A stretch of 64,000 nt of DNA. It comes from CAZUMW01 sp964621615. Its GTDB lineage: Bacteria; Desulfobacterota; WTBG01; CAIYCZ01; CAIRTM01. Shown in pieces: positions 53,441 to 62,954 of this stretch. The notes beneath the pieces are model-generated. The model was not told where the DNA came from and did no database searches. It saw only the letters and a program-made list of their open reading frames with translations. The DNA is taken from NCBI GenBank assembly GCA_964621615.1, contig CAZUMW010000014.1:33163-97162 (forward strand), given 5' to 3'. Made by a program: the position numbers and the translations under genes. Positions within the stretch are counted from its first letter, which is position 1, and every line of letters begins with the position of its first letter.

Positions 53441-54769
53441 ATGAGCATTGCGCCGGCTCTGTTGACGGCGTGCCACCGTAATGCATACCGGAACGCCTGA
53501 AAATCCGCACCTTTCACGCATTTCCCGTTCAAGATACCGCACATATTGTGGAGAAAATGCTTTTTTATTATTAGTGTACAGCTTGAATACGGGCGGGCGC
53601 GTTCTCACCTGTGCTGCATAATAAATTTTCGTTTTATTATGTGAACCTCGCGGCGGCGGGTGGTGTTCATATATGCTTTTTATAATCCTGTTCACCTCCC
53701 CTGTGCTGACCCGCTTTCCATATGATTCTTCAAGCTCATAGATGATGTCCAGTATTTTTCGCACTCGCAGACCCGTTTTGGCTGAAACTGCCACAACCGG
53801 TGCATAATCGAGAAACGGCAGCGCATCACGTATCGAATCAGACATTCTCTTGTAGGTATGGGTATCTTTATTCAGACAATCCCACTTATTGATGACGATG
53901 ACACATGATCGTCGGCGCTCGCATATCTGTTCAGCAAGCTTTGCATCCTGTGTCGTTACTCCCTGAACCGCGTCTATAATAAGCAAACACAGCTCTGAGT
54001 GCATGATAGATCGCAACGCCTGCATAACACAATATTGCTCCAGCTCATAGCCGATCCTGCTCTTTTTTCTTATCCCGGCAGTATCGATAAACCTGATTGA
54101 TCTCTCTTTATAGCGCATCACACTGTCAACCGGGTCCCGCGTTGTTCCTGCCTGATCACTAACCAGGAGGCGGCTGCTGCCAAGCAGCGTATTAATCAAC
54201 GATGACTTTCCAACATTCGGCCGTCCGATTATTGAGACAACCGTTTCGTGTTCATGCTCACCTTTTACTGAATATTGCGGTATGCAGCTGCACACAGCTT
54301 CCATGAGCTCAGTTATACCGATGCGATGACGTGCGGAAACAGTATACACAGCATCGCATCCCAGCCGATAGAATTCAGATACTTGTTCTTCAGCATCCTT
54401 TCCCTCTACCTTATTGACAGCATACACAACCGGCTTTCCGCTTCTTTTAAGAATTCGGGCAATTTCTTCGTCCCCGGGCATCAAACCCTCACGCCCGTCA
54501 GCTAAAAACAAAACGGCATCCGCTTCTTCTATGGCGGCTTCGGTTTGATGTCGTACAAGCGTCAGCAGGGAATCATCGTCCCCGGTGTCAAAACCGCCTG
54601 TGTCCACAAGGGTAAGCGATGTATCGCTAACACTGATATCGCGGTAGTTTCTATCCCGCGTCACCCCGGGCAAATCATGAACAATGGCTTTTTCTTTTCC
54701 GGCAAGTACATTGAAGAGCGTTGACTTGCCAACGTTAGGCCTTCCGACTATGGCAACAATAGGTTTCAT
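53435..54769 (-). CDS. der: Ribosome-assembly GTPase Der (EngA)
   Basis: Der has two GTPase domains in tandem and helps form the 50S subunit. The start at 54769 gives 444 aa and MKPIVAIVGRPNVGKS; a longer frame to 54853 would overlap rnc. Both P-loops are present (GRPNVGKS at 9-16 and 182-189), with G3 and NKxD boxes (VNKV; NKWD). The C-terminal KH-like domain has the usual PPRGS. It starts one base after the rnc stop. Confidence 0.95.
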   Translation of the reverse strand: MKPIVAIVGRPNVGKSTLFNVLAGKEKAIVHDLPGVTRDRNYRDISVSDTSLTLVDTGGFDTGDDDSLLTLVRHQTEAAIEEADAVLFLADGREGLMPGDEEIARILKRSGKPVVYAVNKVEGKDAEEQVSEFYRLGCDAVYTVSARHRIGITELMEAVCSCIPQYSVKGEHEHETVVSIIGRPNVGKSSLINTLLGSSRLLVSDQAGTTRDPVDSVMRYKERSIRFIDTAGIRKKSRIGYELEQYCVMQALRSIMHSELCLLIIDAVQGVTTQDAKLAEQICERRRSCVIVINKWDCLNKDTHTYKRMSDSIRDALPFLDYAPVVAVSAKTGLRVRKILDIIYELEESYGKRVSTGEVNRIIKSIYEHHPPPRGSHNKTKIYYAAQVRTRPPVFKLYTNNKKAFSPQYVRYLEREMRERCGFSGVPVCITVARRQQSRRNAHS

Positions 54770-54770
54770 A

Positions 54771-55490
54771 TTATTTACCGATAAGGCGCTGCAGCGTTTT
54801 CTTTGCAGCTTCCTGTTCAGCGAGCTTCTTGTTACCCCCCCTTCCTTTTTCATACATCCTGCCGGCGATTACAACCTGCGTTTCAAACTCTTTTATGTGA
54901 TCGGGGCCCTGCTCTTTTACAAGCTCGTAGGTCGGCGTTTCATGGAAAACGCTCTGACAGTATTCCTGAAGCCTGCTTTTATAATCACGCTGATATCCGT
55001 TCTGCGATACTTCATCGATCAAATCCGCAAAATGCTTTTCTACAAAGGCAAACGCTTTTTGGTAGCCTCCATCATAATAGACCGCGGCAAGTATCGCTTC
55101 ATAAACATTGGCTAAAATGGAAATCTTTTCCCTTCCGCCGCTGTCCTCCTCGCCCCTGCTCAGAAGCACAAAGCTCCCCATGTCAAAGCGTAATGCAAGC
55201 CTGGCAAGCTCCTGTGCGTTAACCACCGCTGAGCGCAGCTTGGACAAATACCCCTCAGAATATCCCGGAAATCGCTCCATAAGAATATGCCGTATAATAA
55301 GTTCCAGAACAGCATCGCCGAGGAATTCAAACCGCTCGTTGCCGAACATGTTGTCCATCTGCATTTCATTAGCATACGATTTGTGCGTGAGCGCTTCCCT
55401 GAGAAGCTCTATTTCTGCAAAATGATAGTCAATTACCAGCTGTAGCCGCTCAAGTGATTCATTTGTCATATCGTTGTCAGCAATGCTCAC
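54771..55490 (-). CDS. rnc: Ribonuclease III
   Basis: RNase III cleaves double-stranded RNA in rRNA and mRNA. The 239 aa protein has the signature ERFEFLGDAVLEL at 52-64 with its catalytic acidic residues, and a C-terminal dsRNA-binding domain (about 165-235). It starts at GTG 55490, with GGGAG ten bases upstream; ATG 55469 is an alternative. It is coupled to der. Confidence 0.94.
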   Translation of the reverse strand: MSIADNDMTNESLERLQLVIDYHFAEIELLREALTHKSYANEMQMDNMFGNERFEFLGDAVLELIIRHILMERFPGYSEGYLSKLRSAVVNAQELARLALRFDMGSFVLLSRGEEDSGGREKISILANVYEAILAAVYYDGGYQKAFAFVEKHFADLIDEVSQNGYQRDYKSRLQEYCQSVFHETPTYELVKEQGPDHIKEFETQVVIAGRMYEKGRGGNKKLAEQEAAKKTLQRLIGK

Positions 55491-55519
55491 CGCACATGTT
55501 CTCCCGTTTCTATATGGAC

Positions 55520-56269
55520 TTACAAATCAGAAGACAGAATGCTGAAAAAAGCCGCCTGGGCTTCAACAGGGACTGTCAATCCCATACGCTGAAAAAGCCT
55601 GTGCTCAGACTCTGCATGGTCGTTTATCATATGCTCCTGCACCATACGGTAATCACAGCGCTCTCTTTGGGTGGTTTCAGACATTTGATGATATGCGGCC
55701 CAAAGAGCATCCCGTACCGTGCGTATCATATCGATGTGCAGCCCCTCGTTTTGGACCAGCCACAGCGGCCCCCAGAAATCAGGCAATGTATCCGGCGAAA
55801 TCCTGCTCACCGAAGCACGGGCGCCACAGTCAACTGTATCAAGCGCACCAAACACTGCGCTTCTTTGCTCCATGGTGCTCTGTGGCATATGTACCGCTAT
55901 ACGGGTTGTTACCGGTTCCCGCCGTGCCGTCAGCGGGCTGACATTACTGACCGCTGCATCAAGAAAAACCATAGGATATCCTCGTAATAATATGCTCATC
56001 GTACCGACAAGCCTGACATACACTCCGGTATCAGTATGCTGAGTGTTCTTATACACTTCTGTGATTTTAACATCACGGGTATCGTTTTGGTACGTACATA
56101 TAACATTAACAGAAACGGTACCCGCAGCTTCACCCTGAACAAGGAACTCCCCTGTTTTTGTTATGCCGTCTGCTGACGGAAGCGGAATAACAAAATTCTC
56201 ATCAAGGTTGGGGCTGACTTTTCCGCAATAGCTATTATTGAAATGTTCAATGTATTCAGATTCATTCAT
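55520..56269 (-). CDS. Hypothetical protein, 249 aa
   Basis: I recognise no family. The product is soluble, with a beta-rich first half (about 30-135) and an alpha-helical second half (145-249) that ends FFSILSSDL. It has no signal peptide or metal motif I can name. It lies 29 bases upstream of rnc on the same strand and is divergent from pilT, with which it shares a 264-bp intergenic region. Co-transcription with rnc and der is likely. Function unknown. Confidence 0.65.
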   Translation of the reverse strand: MNESEYIEHFNNSYCGKVSPNLDENFVIPLPSADGITKTGEFLVQGEAAGTVSVNVICTYQNDTRDVKITEVYKNTQHTDTGVYVRLVGTMSILLRGYPMVFLDAAVSNVSPLTARREPVTTRIAVHMPQSTMEQRSAVFGALDTVDCGARASVSRISPDTLPDFWGPLWLVQNEGLHIDMIRTVRDALWAAYHQMSETTQRERCDYRMVQEHMINDHAESEHRLFQRMGLTVPVEAQAAFFSILSSDL

Positions 56270-56410
56270 ATATACTCTCAGCCCTCATCGCGCTTTTATA
56301 GTTAATGTTTTTCAGCAAAAATCCGAAAATATATACAGAAAAAAAATCAGATCCGGCGGTAACTGTCATCTGAATAGCCATATCTAAAATCTATAAATTA
56401 AAGTTAATAA

Positions 56411-56439
56411 TTGTATCAAACCTCTAACCTAAATACAAT
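56411..56439 (+). promoter_or_regulatory. Sigma-70-like promoter for pilT
   Basis: TTGTAT at 56411-56416 and TACAAT at 56434-56439 are spaced by exactly 17 bases. This would start an mRNA near 56446 with an 88-base leader to the pilT ATG. Good spacing, moderately good hexamers. Confidence 0.5.
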
Positions 56440-56452
56440 TGCAGACTTTTCA

Positions 56453-56486
56453 GCTGTCGTACACACGCTGTTAATTGTACGACAGC
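56453..56486 (+). promoter_or_regulatory. Inverted repeat in the pilT leader
   Basis: Arms 56453-56463 and 56476-56486 pair perfectly over 11 bases with a 12-base loop. It would lie just inside the leader of the mRNA from the predicted promoter and 48 bases before the ATG. It is not followed by a T-run, so it is not a clear terminator. It may be an operator or an RNA structure for control or stability. Confidence 0.4.
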
Positions 56487-56533
56487 AGCTGTTCAATTGT
56501 GTTTTCCACAACACTGCATAAGGAGACAGCTTA

Positions 56534-57568
56534 ATGGATGTGTCAGAATTACTGATGTTTGCAGTCAAGCAAAAAGCTTCCGACCTCCACCTGAGCGCCG
56601 GAGAGCCGCCTATGCTTCGCATTCATGGTCAGCTGAGGAAGCTTGAGACAGATCCATTCTCGGCAGAGCTGGTGCACCGCATGATTTATGATATTCTCAA
56701 CGATCAGCAGCGCCGTGTTTTTGAGGAAAACAAAGAGCTTGATTTTTCAATTGCACTTGGCGAGTACGGACGATTTCGCGTAAATTGCTTTTACCAGAAC
56801 CGCGGCCAGGCTGCTGTATTTCGCGCAATTCCAAATAAAATATACTCATTCGAAGAGCTGGGACTGCCGAAAGTCTGCCGCCAGATAGCCAAATACCGTA
56901 AAGGTCTTGTACTTGTTACCGGCCCGACCGGAAGCGGCAAATCAACAACGCTCGCTGCAATGATCGATTATATAAACAGGGAACGAAAAGAGCACATCAT
57001 CACGATAGAAGACCCGATAGAATATGTACATTCAGCAAAAAACTGCCTTATCAACCAGCGCGAGCTTGACACGCACACGCACAGCTTTGCAAATGCGCTG
57101 CGAAGTGCTTTGCGCGAGGATCCCGACGTGGTTCTCGTGGGAGAAATGCGCGATCTGGAAACAATATCACTAGCCTTAACCGCTGCAGAAACCGGTCATC
57201 TTGTTTTCGGCACCCTTCACACCACAGGTGCACCAAAAACAATCGACCGCATTATCGATGTTTTCCCTCCGGATCAGCAGGCGCAAATCCGCACTCAGTT
57301 CTCAGAAACAATTCAAGCGGTCGCGTCCCAGCGCCTTTTCCGGAAGCGCGACGGCTCCGGCCGCGTTCCTGCGCTTGAAATTATGGTTGCTGTTCCTGCC
57401 ATTCGAAATCTTATAAGAGAATCAAAAATCTCTCAGATTCCATCAATAATACAAACCGGACAGAAATTCGGCATGCAGACGCTCGAAGCGGCAATCACAG
57501 AACTTATTAACCGCCGAATGATCGAGCCGGAGGAAGCTGAAGGACTTCTTGACACAAAAGCATCATAA
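56534..57568 (+). CDS. pilT: Type IV pilus retraction ATPase PilT
   Basis: PilT powers pilus retraction at the base of the fibre and acts as a hexamer. The 344 aa protein has the PAS-like N domain, Walker A GPTGSGKST (130-138), the Asp box (IEDPIEYVH), Walker B and the His box (HLVFGTLHT). An AAGGAG sits eight bases before the ATG. It is followed 22 bases on by pilU. The rest of the pilus machine (pilMNOPQ) lies 7 kb to the left; pilB, pilC and pilin genes are not in the window. Confidence 0.95.
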   Translation: MDVSELLMFAVKQKASDLHLSAGEPPMLRIHGQLRKLETDPFSAELVHRMIYDILNDQQRRVFEENKELDFSIALGEYGRFRVNCFYQNRGQAAVFRAIPNKIYSFEELGLPKVCRQIAKYRKGLVLVTGPTGSGKSTTLAAMIDYINRERKEHIITIEDPIEYVHSAKNCLINQRELDTHTHSFANALRSALREDPDVVLVGEMRDLETISLALTAAETGHLVFGTLHTTGAPKTIDRIIDVFPPDQQAQIRTQFSETIQAVASQRLFRKRDGSGRVPALEIMVAVPAIRNLIRESKISQIPSIIQTGQKFGMQTLEAAITELINRRMIEPEEAEGLLDTKAS

Positions 57569-57590
57569 TTTTTTTTAGCAGAGGGACCAT

Positions 57591-58718
57591 ATGACCGTTA
57601 AAGACTTACTACTCGTCATGGTGAAATCAGGGGCATCCGATTTGTACCTCACCGTTGACAGCCCTCCCATATACCGCATTGAGGGTAAGACCCGCGCATA
57701 CGGCGACAGCAAGCTCACATCCCATAACACTGAAGAAATAGCGATGTCCTTGATGAATGAGCGGCAAAATTCTTCCTTTTCTGAGCATATGGAAATGAAT
57801 CTCGGGCTCTACTACCCCGAAATAGGGCGCTTCAGGGTTAATATTTTCCGTCAAAAGGGTTTTATCGGCATCGTCTTCAGACAAATAAAACTTGAAATTA
57901 CTACCCTGGACGAGCTACTGCTGCCACCTGTTCTGAAAGACATCAGCATGACAAAGCGGGGGCTTGTTCTTGTGGTCGGCGGCACCGGCACCGGCAAATC
58001 GACCACCCTTGCATCTATGATAGATCACCGGAATATGAGCGAAACCGGCCACATCATCACTGTAGAGGATCCTGTTGAATTTCTTTTCATGCACAAAAAA
58101 TGTATCGTCTCCCAGCGTGAAATCGGTATAGACACCTACAGCTATACCGAAGCGCTGAAAAACGCCCTGCGGCAGGCCCCCGATGTTATTATGGTCGGCG
58201 AAATCAGAGACAGGGAAACCGTTGAATCGGCAATAACATTTTCAGAAACAGGGCATCTGTGCCTGTCCACCCTGCACGCAAATAATGCAAACCAGGCAAT
58301 TGAACGAATAATAAACCTGTTTCCTCCCGAAAAGCAGGAACAGATCTATTTTCACCTGTCGCTCAACATGCGCGCAATAATATCTCAGCGCCTTATTCCC
58401 ACCGTTGATGACAAGCGTGTAGCAGCTGTCGAAATTCTGATCGATGCCCCCAGGGTAAAAGATCTGATTATGAAGAAAAAAATAGACGTGCTTAAACAGG
58501 CGATGGCTGAAGGCAGGCAGGAGGGAATGCAGACATTTGACCAGGCTATTTTTGATCTGTACAAATCCGGAAAAATATCATATGAAAATGCTATAGCCTA
58601 TGCCGACAGCGCAAACGACATGAGGCTGCAAATCAAAATGAATGAGGTCAGCAACCGGAAGGATGACAGCCCTGACAGCAGTGATCTTTTCCAGCTCAAA
58701 TCAGATTCAAGAACATAA
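57591..58718 (+). CDS. pilU: PilU-like retraction ATPase
   Basis: PilU is a PilT paralogue that supports retraction under load. The 375 aa protein has Walker A GGTGTGKST (~130-138), Asp box TVEDPVEF and a His box, HLCLSTLHA. Its FRQKGFIGIVFRQI stretch and the HKKCIVSQREIG segment fit PilU better than PilT. Its last ~30 residues are extra, charged and Ser/Asp-rich. It lies 22 bases after pilT. Confidence 0.88.
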   Translation: MTVKDLLLVMVKSGASDLYLTVDSPPIYRIEGKTRAYGDSKLTSHNTEEIAMSLMNERQNSSFSEHMEMNLGLYYPEIGRFRVNIFRQKGFIGIVFRQIKLEITTLDELLLPPVLKDISMTKRGLVLVVGGTGTGKSTTLASMIDHRNMSETGHIITVEDPVEFLFMHKKCIVSQREIGIDTYSYTEALKNALRQAPDVIMVGEIRDRETVESAITFSETGHLCLSTLHANNANQAIERIINLFPPEKQEQIYFHLSLNMRAIISQRLIPTVDDKRVAAVEILIDAPRVKDLIMKKKIDVLKQAMAEGRQEGMQTFDQAIFDLYKSGKISYENAIAYADSANDMRLQIKMNEVSNRKDDSPDSSDLFQLKSDSRT

Positions 58719-58783
58719 ACCCGCCGTTGCATCCCGCTCATCGGCTCTTCAAAAGCATACCCTCATAACACAGGACATAATTC

Positions 58784-59788
58784 ATGGCTGAAAAAGGAAT
58801 TAATATTAAAGACATATCTGAAAACTCTAAGCTCGAAGGCCTTTTTCTGGTGAAGGATAAAAACAATGGTGTGACCAGACAGGGCAAGCCTTATATCGCC
58901 CTTAATATTTCTGATAAAACAGGTACCGTTAAGTGTCGTATCTGGGACAATGCAGACGCTCTCGGCAGACAGTTTTCCTCAGGGGACATTGTTAAAATAA
59001 AAGCGTATTCTCTTAACTATCGCGGCGCGCTGCAGTTAAACATAAGCGCTATCGAGCGCATTACGGATAACAGCACATCTCTGCAGGATTTTCTTCCCGC
59101 ATCGCCCTACTCTCCCGATGACACCTTCAGAGAGCTTATGCATTATGTACAGCTCATTGAAAACCCACATCTAAAAATGTTCATAGAAACGCTTTTCAGC
59201 GACCCTGATACAGTCAAAGGGTTTAAAGCGGCGCCGGCAGCAAAATCCATTCATCATGATTATCTCGGCGGCCTGTTGGATCACACCTTCACCGTTACGA
59301 GGATAGCCTACGATCTGTCATCATATTACCCCCATGTTGACCGTGACATTCTCGTGACCGGCGCTATTATTCACGATATCGGAAAGATATATGAGCTTTC
59401 GTACGAGCGTTCCTTTGAATACAGCGACGCAGGCAGGCTCATCGGTCATATAACCCTCGGGGTAGAGATTATCAACCAAACTATCGAAAAAATCACCGGT
59501 TTCCCCGAGGATCTTGCTCTGGTTATAAAGCATCTCATGCTGAGCCACCACGGTCAGTATGATTTTGGCTCGCCCAAGCGCCCGAAAACGCTTGAAGCTA
59601 TGCTGCTCAGCTATATCGATGATATTGACGCAAAGATGTACGGCCTTGCACATTTTATTAAACAGGAGAAACAGCCCGAAACAAAATGGACCGGCTACCA
59701 CAAGCTCTTTGACCGGTATATTTACACCGACACATTTATTGACACTGACGAGGGCGGCGCAGAGCCTCCGGAAAACGGCGATGTATGA
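58784..59788 (+). CDS. YhaM-like 3'-5' exoribonuclease (OB-fold plus HD domain)
   Basis: This 334 aa protein joins an N-terminal OB-fold (about 15-92) to a C-terminal HD domain with metal ligands H167 in LLDHT and H197/D198 in IIHDIG. That is the layout of YhaM, a 3'-5' exoribonuclease that also shortens single-stranded DNA. The acidic C-terminal end is variable. It is coupled by a 4-base overlap to the following transporter. Confidence 0.85.
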   Translation: MAEKGINIKDISENSKLEGLFLVKDKNNGVTRQGKPYIALNISDKTGTVKCRIWDNADALGRQFSSGDIVKIKAYSLNYRGALQLNISAIERITDNSTSLQDFLPASPYSPDDTFRELMHYVQLIENPHLKMFIETLFSDPDTVKGFKAAPAAKSIHHDYLGGLLDHTFTVTRIAYDLSSYYPHVDRDILVTGAIIHDIGKIYELSYERSFEYSDAGRLIGHITLGVEIINQTIEKITGFPEDLALVIKHLMLSHHGQYDFGSPKRPKTLEAMLLSYIDDIDAKMYGLAHFIKQEKQPETKWTGYHKLFDRYIYTDTFIDTDEGGAEPPENGDV

Positions 59789-60648
59789 GCTGGCAGGCCT
59801 ATGCTCTTTTGTGCGCATTCTTCCTTGCCACATCCGACGTATGCGCTAAAAAAGCGCTAAGGCAGGTTGATGAGTATGTTGTTGCCTGGGGGCGCCTCAT
59901 CTGGTCGATACCGTTTATTGTTGCGTCTTTGCCGCTTACCGAATTGCCCCCCATTCAAAAGCCGTTCTGGTATGCCCTTGCCGCATTGCTGCCCATTGAA
60001 ATCACCGCCATCATTCTGTATAACAAGGCGATCAAGACATCTCCTCTTTCCATCACCATCCCGTTTCTGGGGCTGACCCCGCTCTTTCTTATCGTCACCG
60101 CATTTGTGATCCTCGGCGAGCAGCCTGACAAATCAGGGCTTGCAGGAATTGTGCTTGTTGCAGCCGGCGCGTACACTCTGAATGTAAAGGAAACCCGCGC
60201 GGGCCTTACGGCACCTCTGCGGGCGATTATACGGGAGCGCGGCTCACTTATGATGGTTGTTGTTGCAATTCTGTACAGCCTGACTTCTGTTCTTGGTAAA
60301 ATCTGCGCTCAGAATTCGGGACCCGCTTTTTTTGCCATGATCTATGTGCTGATTGTCCCGATTCTGCTCTACCCCCTGATCCATATGTATTCACCGCCCG
60401 GCATGCTGGTTCTTGCGTTTCGCAATCCATGGTTTATTCTTATCGGACTGTTCTATGGTCTCATGCTGCTGTGCCACCTTAATGCTGTTGTTCTTGTTGA
60501 GGTTCCATACATGATATCGCTGAAACGATCCAGCCTGCTGTTCAGCATTCTGTATGGTAAAATTATTTTCCACGAGAAAGGTTTTTATGAACGGTTTGCC
60601 GGCGGGGTACTCATGCTCATCGGTATTCTTTGCATAACCGTGATATAG
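59785..60648 (+). CDS. EamA/DMT-family transporter
   Basis: This 287 aa inner-membrane protein has about ten membrane helices in two EamA repeats, the drug/metabolite transporter fold. The substrate cannot be read; some relatives export amino acids or metabolites. Its start (ATGA) overlaps the YhaM-like stop, so the two are translated together. Confidence 0.85.
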   Translation: MSWQAYALLCAFFLATSDVCAKKALRQVDEYVVAWGRLIWSIPFIVASLPLTELPPIQKPFWYALAALLPIEITAIILYNKAIKTSPLSITIPFLGLTPLFLIVTAFVILGEQPDKSGLAGIVLVAAGAYTLNVKETRAGLTAPLRAIIRERGSLMMVVVAILYSLTSVLGKICAQNSGPAFFAMIYVLIVPILLYPLIHMYSPPGMLVLAFRNPWFILIGLFYGLMLLCHLNAVVLVEVPYMISLKRSSLLFSILYGKIIFHEKGFYERFAGGVLMLIGILCITVI

Positions 60649-60687
60649 CCGCAGTGTGTAATTGCCCGTACCACAGATTTTAATATA

Positions 60688-61161
60688 TTACAGATCCAGC
60701 ATCATCGCTTCTTCATCGCAGTCCGGAAATTTTACACATTTGATGCAGTCAGCCCACACTTTGTGCGGCAGAACCGATTTGTCCACATGATAAAAACCCA
60801 ATTTCTGAAAAAATGCCGGAACATAGGTCAAAACAAACAGCTTTTTTATATCGAACTCTTTAGCCTCATCAATGCAGTCCAGCACCAATTTTTTTCCAAT
60901 ACCCTGCCCTTTGTACACATCCAGAACGGCAAGTGACCGGATTTCGGCAAGCTCTTCCCAGCAGATATGAAGGCTGCAGACAGCTGCAACGGTCTGTTCT
61001 TTTTGATCGACAACGACGATAAAATCACGAATTTGATCATACAAATCGCTCAGCGATCTGCCGAGTAACAATCCGCGTTGCGCATACTGCGATAAAATGC
61101 GGTGAATCGCGCGCACATCACCGATTTTTGCATTTCTCAGCTGATACTGTTCACCTGACAT
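60688..61161 (-). CDS. argA: Short ArgA-type N-acetyltransferase (N-acetylglutamate synthase-like)
   Basis: This 157 aa GNAT protein has the acetyl-CoA loop YKGQGIGKK, preceded by EIRSLAVL. The stretch LLLGRSLSDLYDQIRDF and the Cys-rich end ADCIKCVKFPDCDEE are typical of the short GNAT-only N-acetylglutamate synthases found in deltaproteobacteria and others, which make the first arginine intermediate. It is 14 bases downstream of recN. Some members could be general N-acetyltransferases, so the symbol is tentative. Confidence 0.75.
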   Translation of the reverse strand: MSGEQYQLRNAKIGDVRAIHRILSQYAQRGLLLGRSLSDLYDQIRDFIVVVDQKEQTVAAVCSLHICWEELAEIRSLAVLDVYKGQGIGKKLVLDCIDEAKEFDIKKLFVLTYVPAFFQKLGFYHVDKSVLPHKVWADCIKCVKFPDCDEEAMMLDL

Positions 61162-61175
61162 ATGGCATCCATTTA

Positions 61176-62888
61176 TTATTGCCGGCGTGCGTTATCAAGC
61201 ATTTCCCGTGCATGTGAGCGCGTCCTTTCAGTAACAGTATCTCCGCCGATCATCCGAGACAGCTCATCCTGCCGACCCGCATCATCCAGCGCTGTTACCC
61301 TCGTAACGCTTCTCCCTCTATGGGCTGTTTTTTCCACTCGGTAGTGATGCTTCCCGCAGCATGCGATCTGCGGAAGATGCGTTATGCACAGCACCTGATG
61401 CGATATGGCTATTTCCTGGAGCTTTTTTCCGACCGAGGAGGCAATAACACCGCCGATACCTGCATCAACCTCGTCAAACAGCAGTGTCGGCACGCGATAA
61501 TGCTCAGCGAGCAAATGTTTTATAGCCAGAACAATGCGCGATATTTCCCCGCCTGAGGCTATTTTAGACAGCGGGCGCGGCTCTTCTCCCGGGTTTGTGG
61601 AAATATAAAATTCTACATTGTCTATACCGTACTCATTAACAGCAGAAGCAGTTCCGTTAACATCTGATGATTCAGGTTTTTCTGCAGCCATAATATGTAC
61701 CATAAAAGACGCATCTTTCATGCCGATAGATGCCAGCTCTTTTTCAACTTTTTTCTTTATCTGTTTTGCAGCCGCATTTCGCTTGGCTGAAATATCGATT
61801 GCGCCGGTCCAGAGAGTGTCTGCTTCATGTGCAAGCGCTTCTTCAAGCACTTTTATCTGCTCATCCCCGTCGGATATCTGTTCAAGCTCTTTTTGTATTT
61901 CCGTCTGTTTGAGGAGAATATCGTCAGCTGTCATGCCGTATTTTCGCTTCAGTCGCTGTATTTCCTGATGCCGGTCCTCAACCGCTTCAAGCCGCGCGGG
62001 GTCAAAGTCAATTTTTTGGGCATAATCTCTAAGCGTAAAAGCAACATCTTCGATAGTGAGAATCGATTCATTCAGGCTGCTGCATAGCGGCATAAGGCTT
62101 TCATCTATTGCCGCTGCCTCCTCTAAATTCTTTACAATCCTTTGAAGTGCGGTTATGCAGGACTCATCGCGCTCATAGATACCGGCATAGCTTCCGTAGG
62201 TTTTATCATAAAGCTGCTGCGCATTGACAAGCAGCGATTTTTCCTTCTCGAGATCTGCATCTTCACCGGGCTGCAGTGCAGCGCCGGCGATCTCATCCTG
62301 CTGAAACGAAAGCAGCTCCAGCCTTTCCTGACGTTGCAGCCTGTGACGCTGTAATGATTCGAGTTTCTGTGTTTTATCAATAAACCTGCGGTACTGTTTT
62401 TGAAAAGCGTTTCTCTGAGCAGTTATCCCCCCGAACTCATCAAGAATATCTATATGATTTTCGACTTGAAGAAGCAGCTGCTGTGAATACTGTCCGGAAA
62501 TATCAATAAGCCGTCCGATAATCTGATTCAGCATCTGAAGTGTTGCGATACGGCTTCCGATGAAAATGCGGTTTCTGCCGCTGACGGAAATCTCGCGCCT
62601 GACAGCGAGCACATCGCTGTCACCACCTGTATCAATCCCGCATGAATGCAGATATTCCAGCAGATCCCTGTTTCCGGCGAGGCTGAACAGGCCTTCAACA
62701 ACAGCGGTATCTGATCCGGTGCGTATATATTCTGACGATGCCCTCCCCCCAAGCAGAAGGCTTAAGGCACCGACAAGGATTGATTTTCCTGCACCGGTTT
62801 CACCGGTAATAACGTTCAGCCCATCCATAAAAGAAAGCCTGAGGGACTGTATAATGGCAAAATCCTTAACAACAAGCTCAAGCAGCAT
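61176..62888 (-). CDS. recN: DNA repair ATPase RecN
   Basis: RecN is an SMC-like protein that acts at double-strand breaks. The 570 aa product has Walker A GETGAGKS (29-36), a long central coiled coil, the ABC signature SGGEISRI and Walker B LLFDEVDAGIGG. Length is normal. It follows nadK with 66 bases between, a common pairing. Confidence 0.95.
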   Translation of the reverse strand: MLLELVVKDFAIIQSLRLSFMDGLNVITGETGAGKSILVGALSLLLGGRASSEYIRTGSDTAVVEGLFSLAGNRDLLEYLHSCGIDTGGDSDVLAVRREISVSGRNRIFIGSRIATLQMLNQIIGRLIDISGQYSQQLLLQVENHIDILDEFGGITAQRNAFQKQYRRFIDKTQKLESLQRHRLQRQERLELLSFQQDEIAGAALQPGEDADLEKEKSLLVNAQQLYDKTYGSYAGIYERDESCITALQRIVKNLEEAAAIDESLMPLCSSLNESILTIEDVAFTLRDYAQKIDFDPARLEAVEDRHQEIQRLKRKYGMTADDILLKQTEIQKELEQISDGDEQIKVLEEALAHEADTLWTGAIDISAKRNAAAKQIKKKVEKELASIGMKDASFMVHIMAAEKPESSDVNGTASAVNEYGIDNVEFYISTNPGEEPRPLSKIASGGEISRIVLAIKHLLAEHYRVPTLLFDEVDAGIGGVIASSVGKKLQEIAISHQVLCITHLPQIACCGKHHYRVEKTAHRGRSVTRVTALDDAGRQDELSRMIGGDTVTERTRSHAREMLDNARRQ

Positions 62889-62954
62889 CAGACGTGCTCG
62901 CGTGCGATGTTTGTGCTGCCAGCGCTAACCAGATGACCTGCAGCATGCCCGGTT

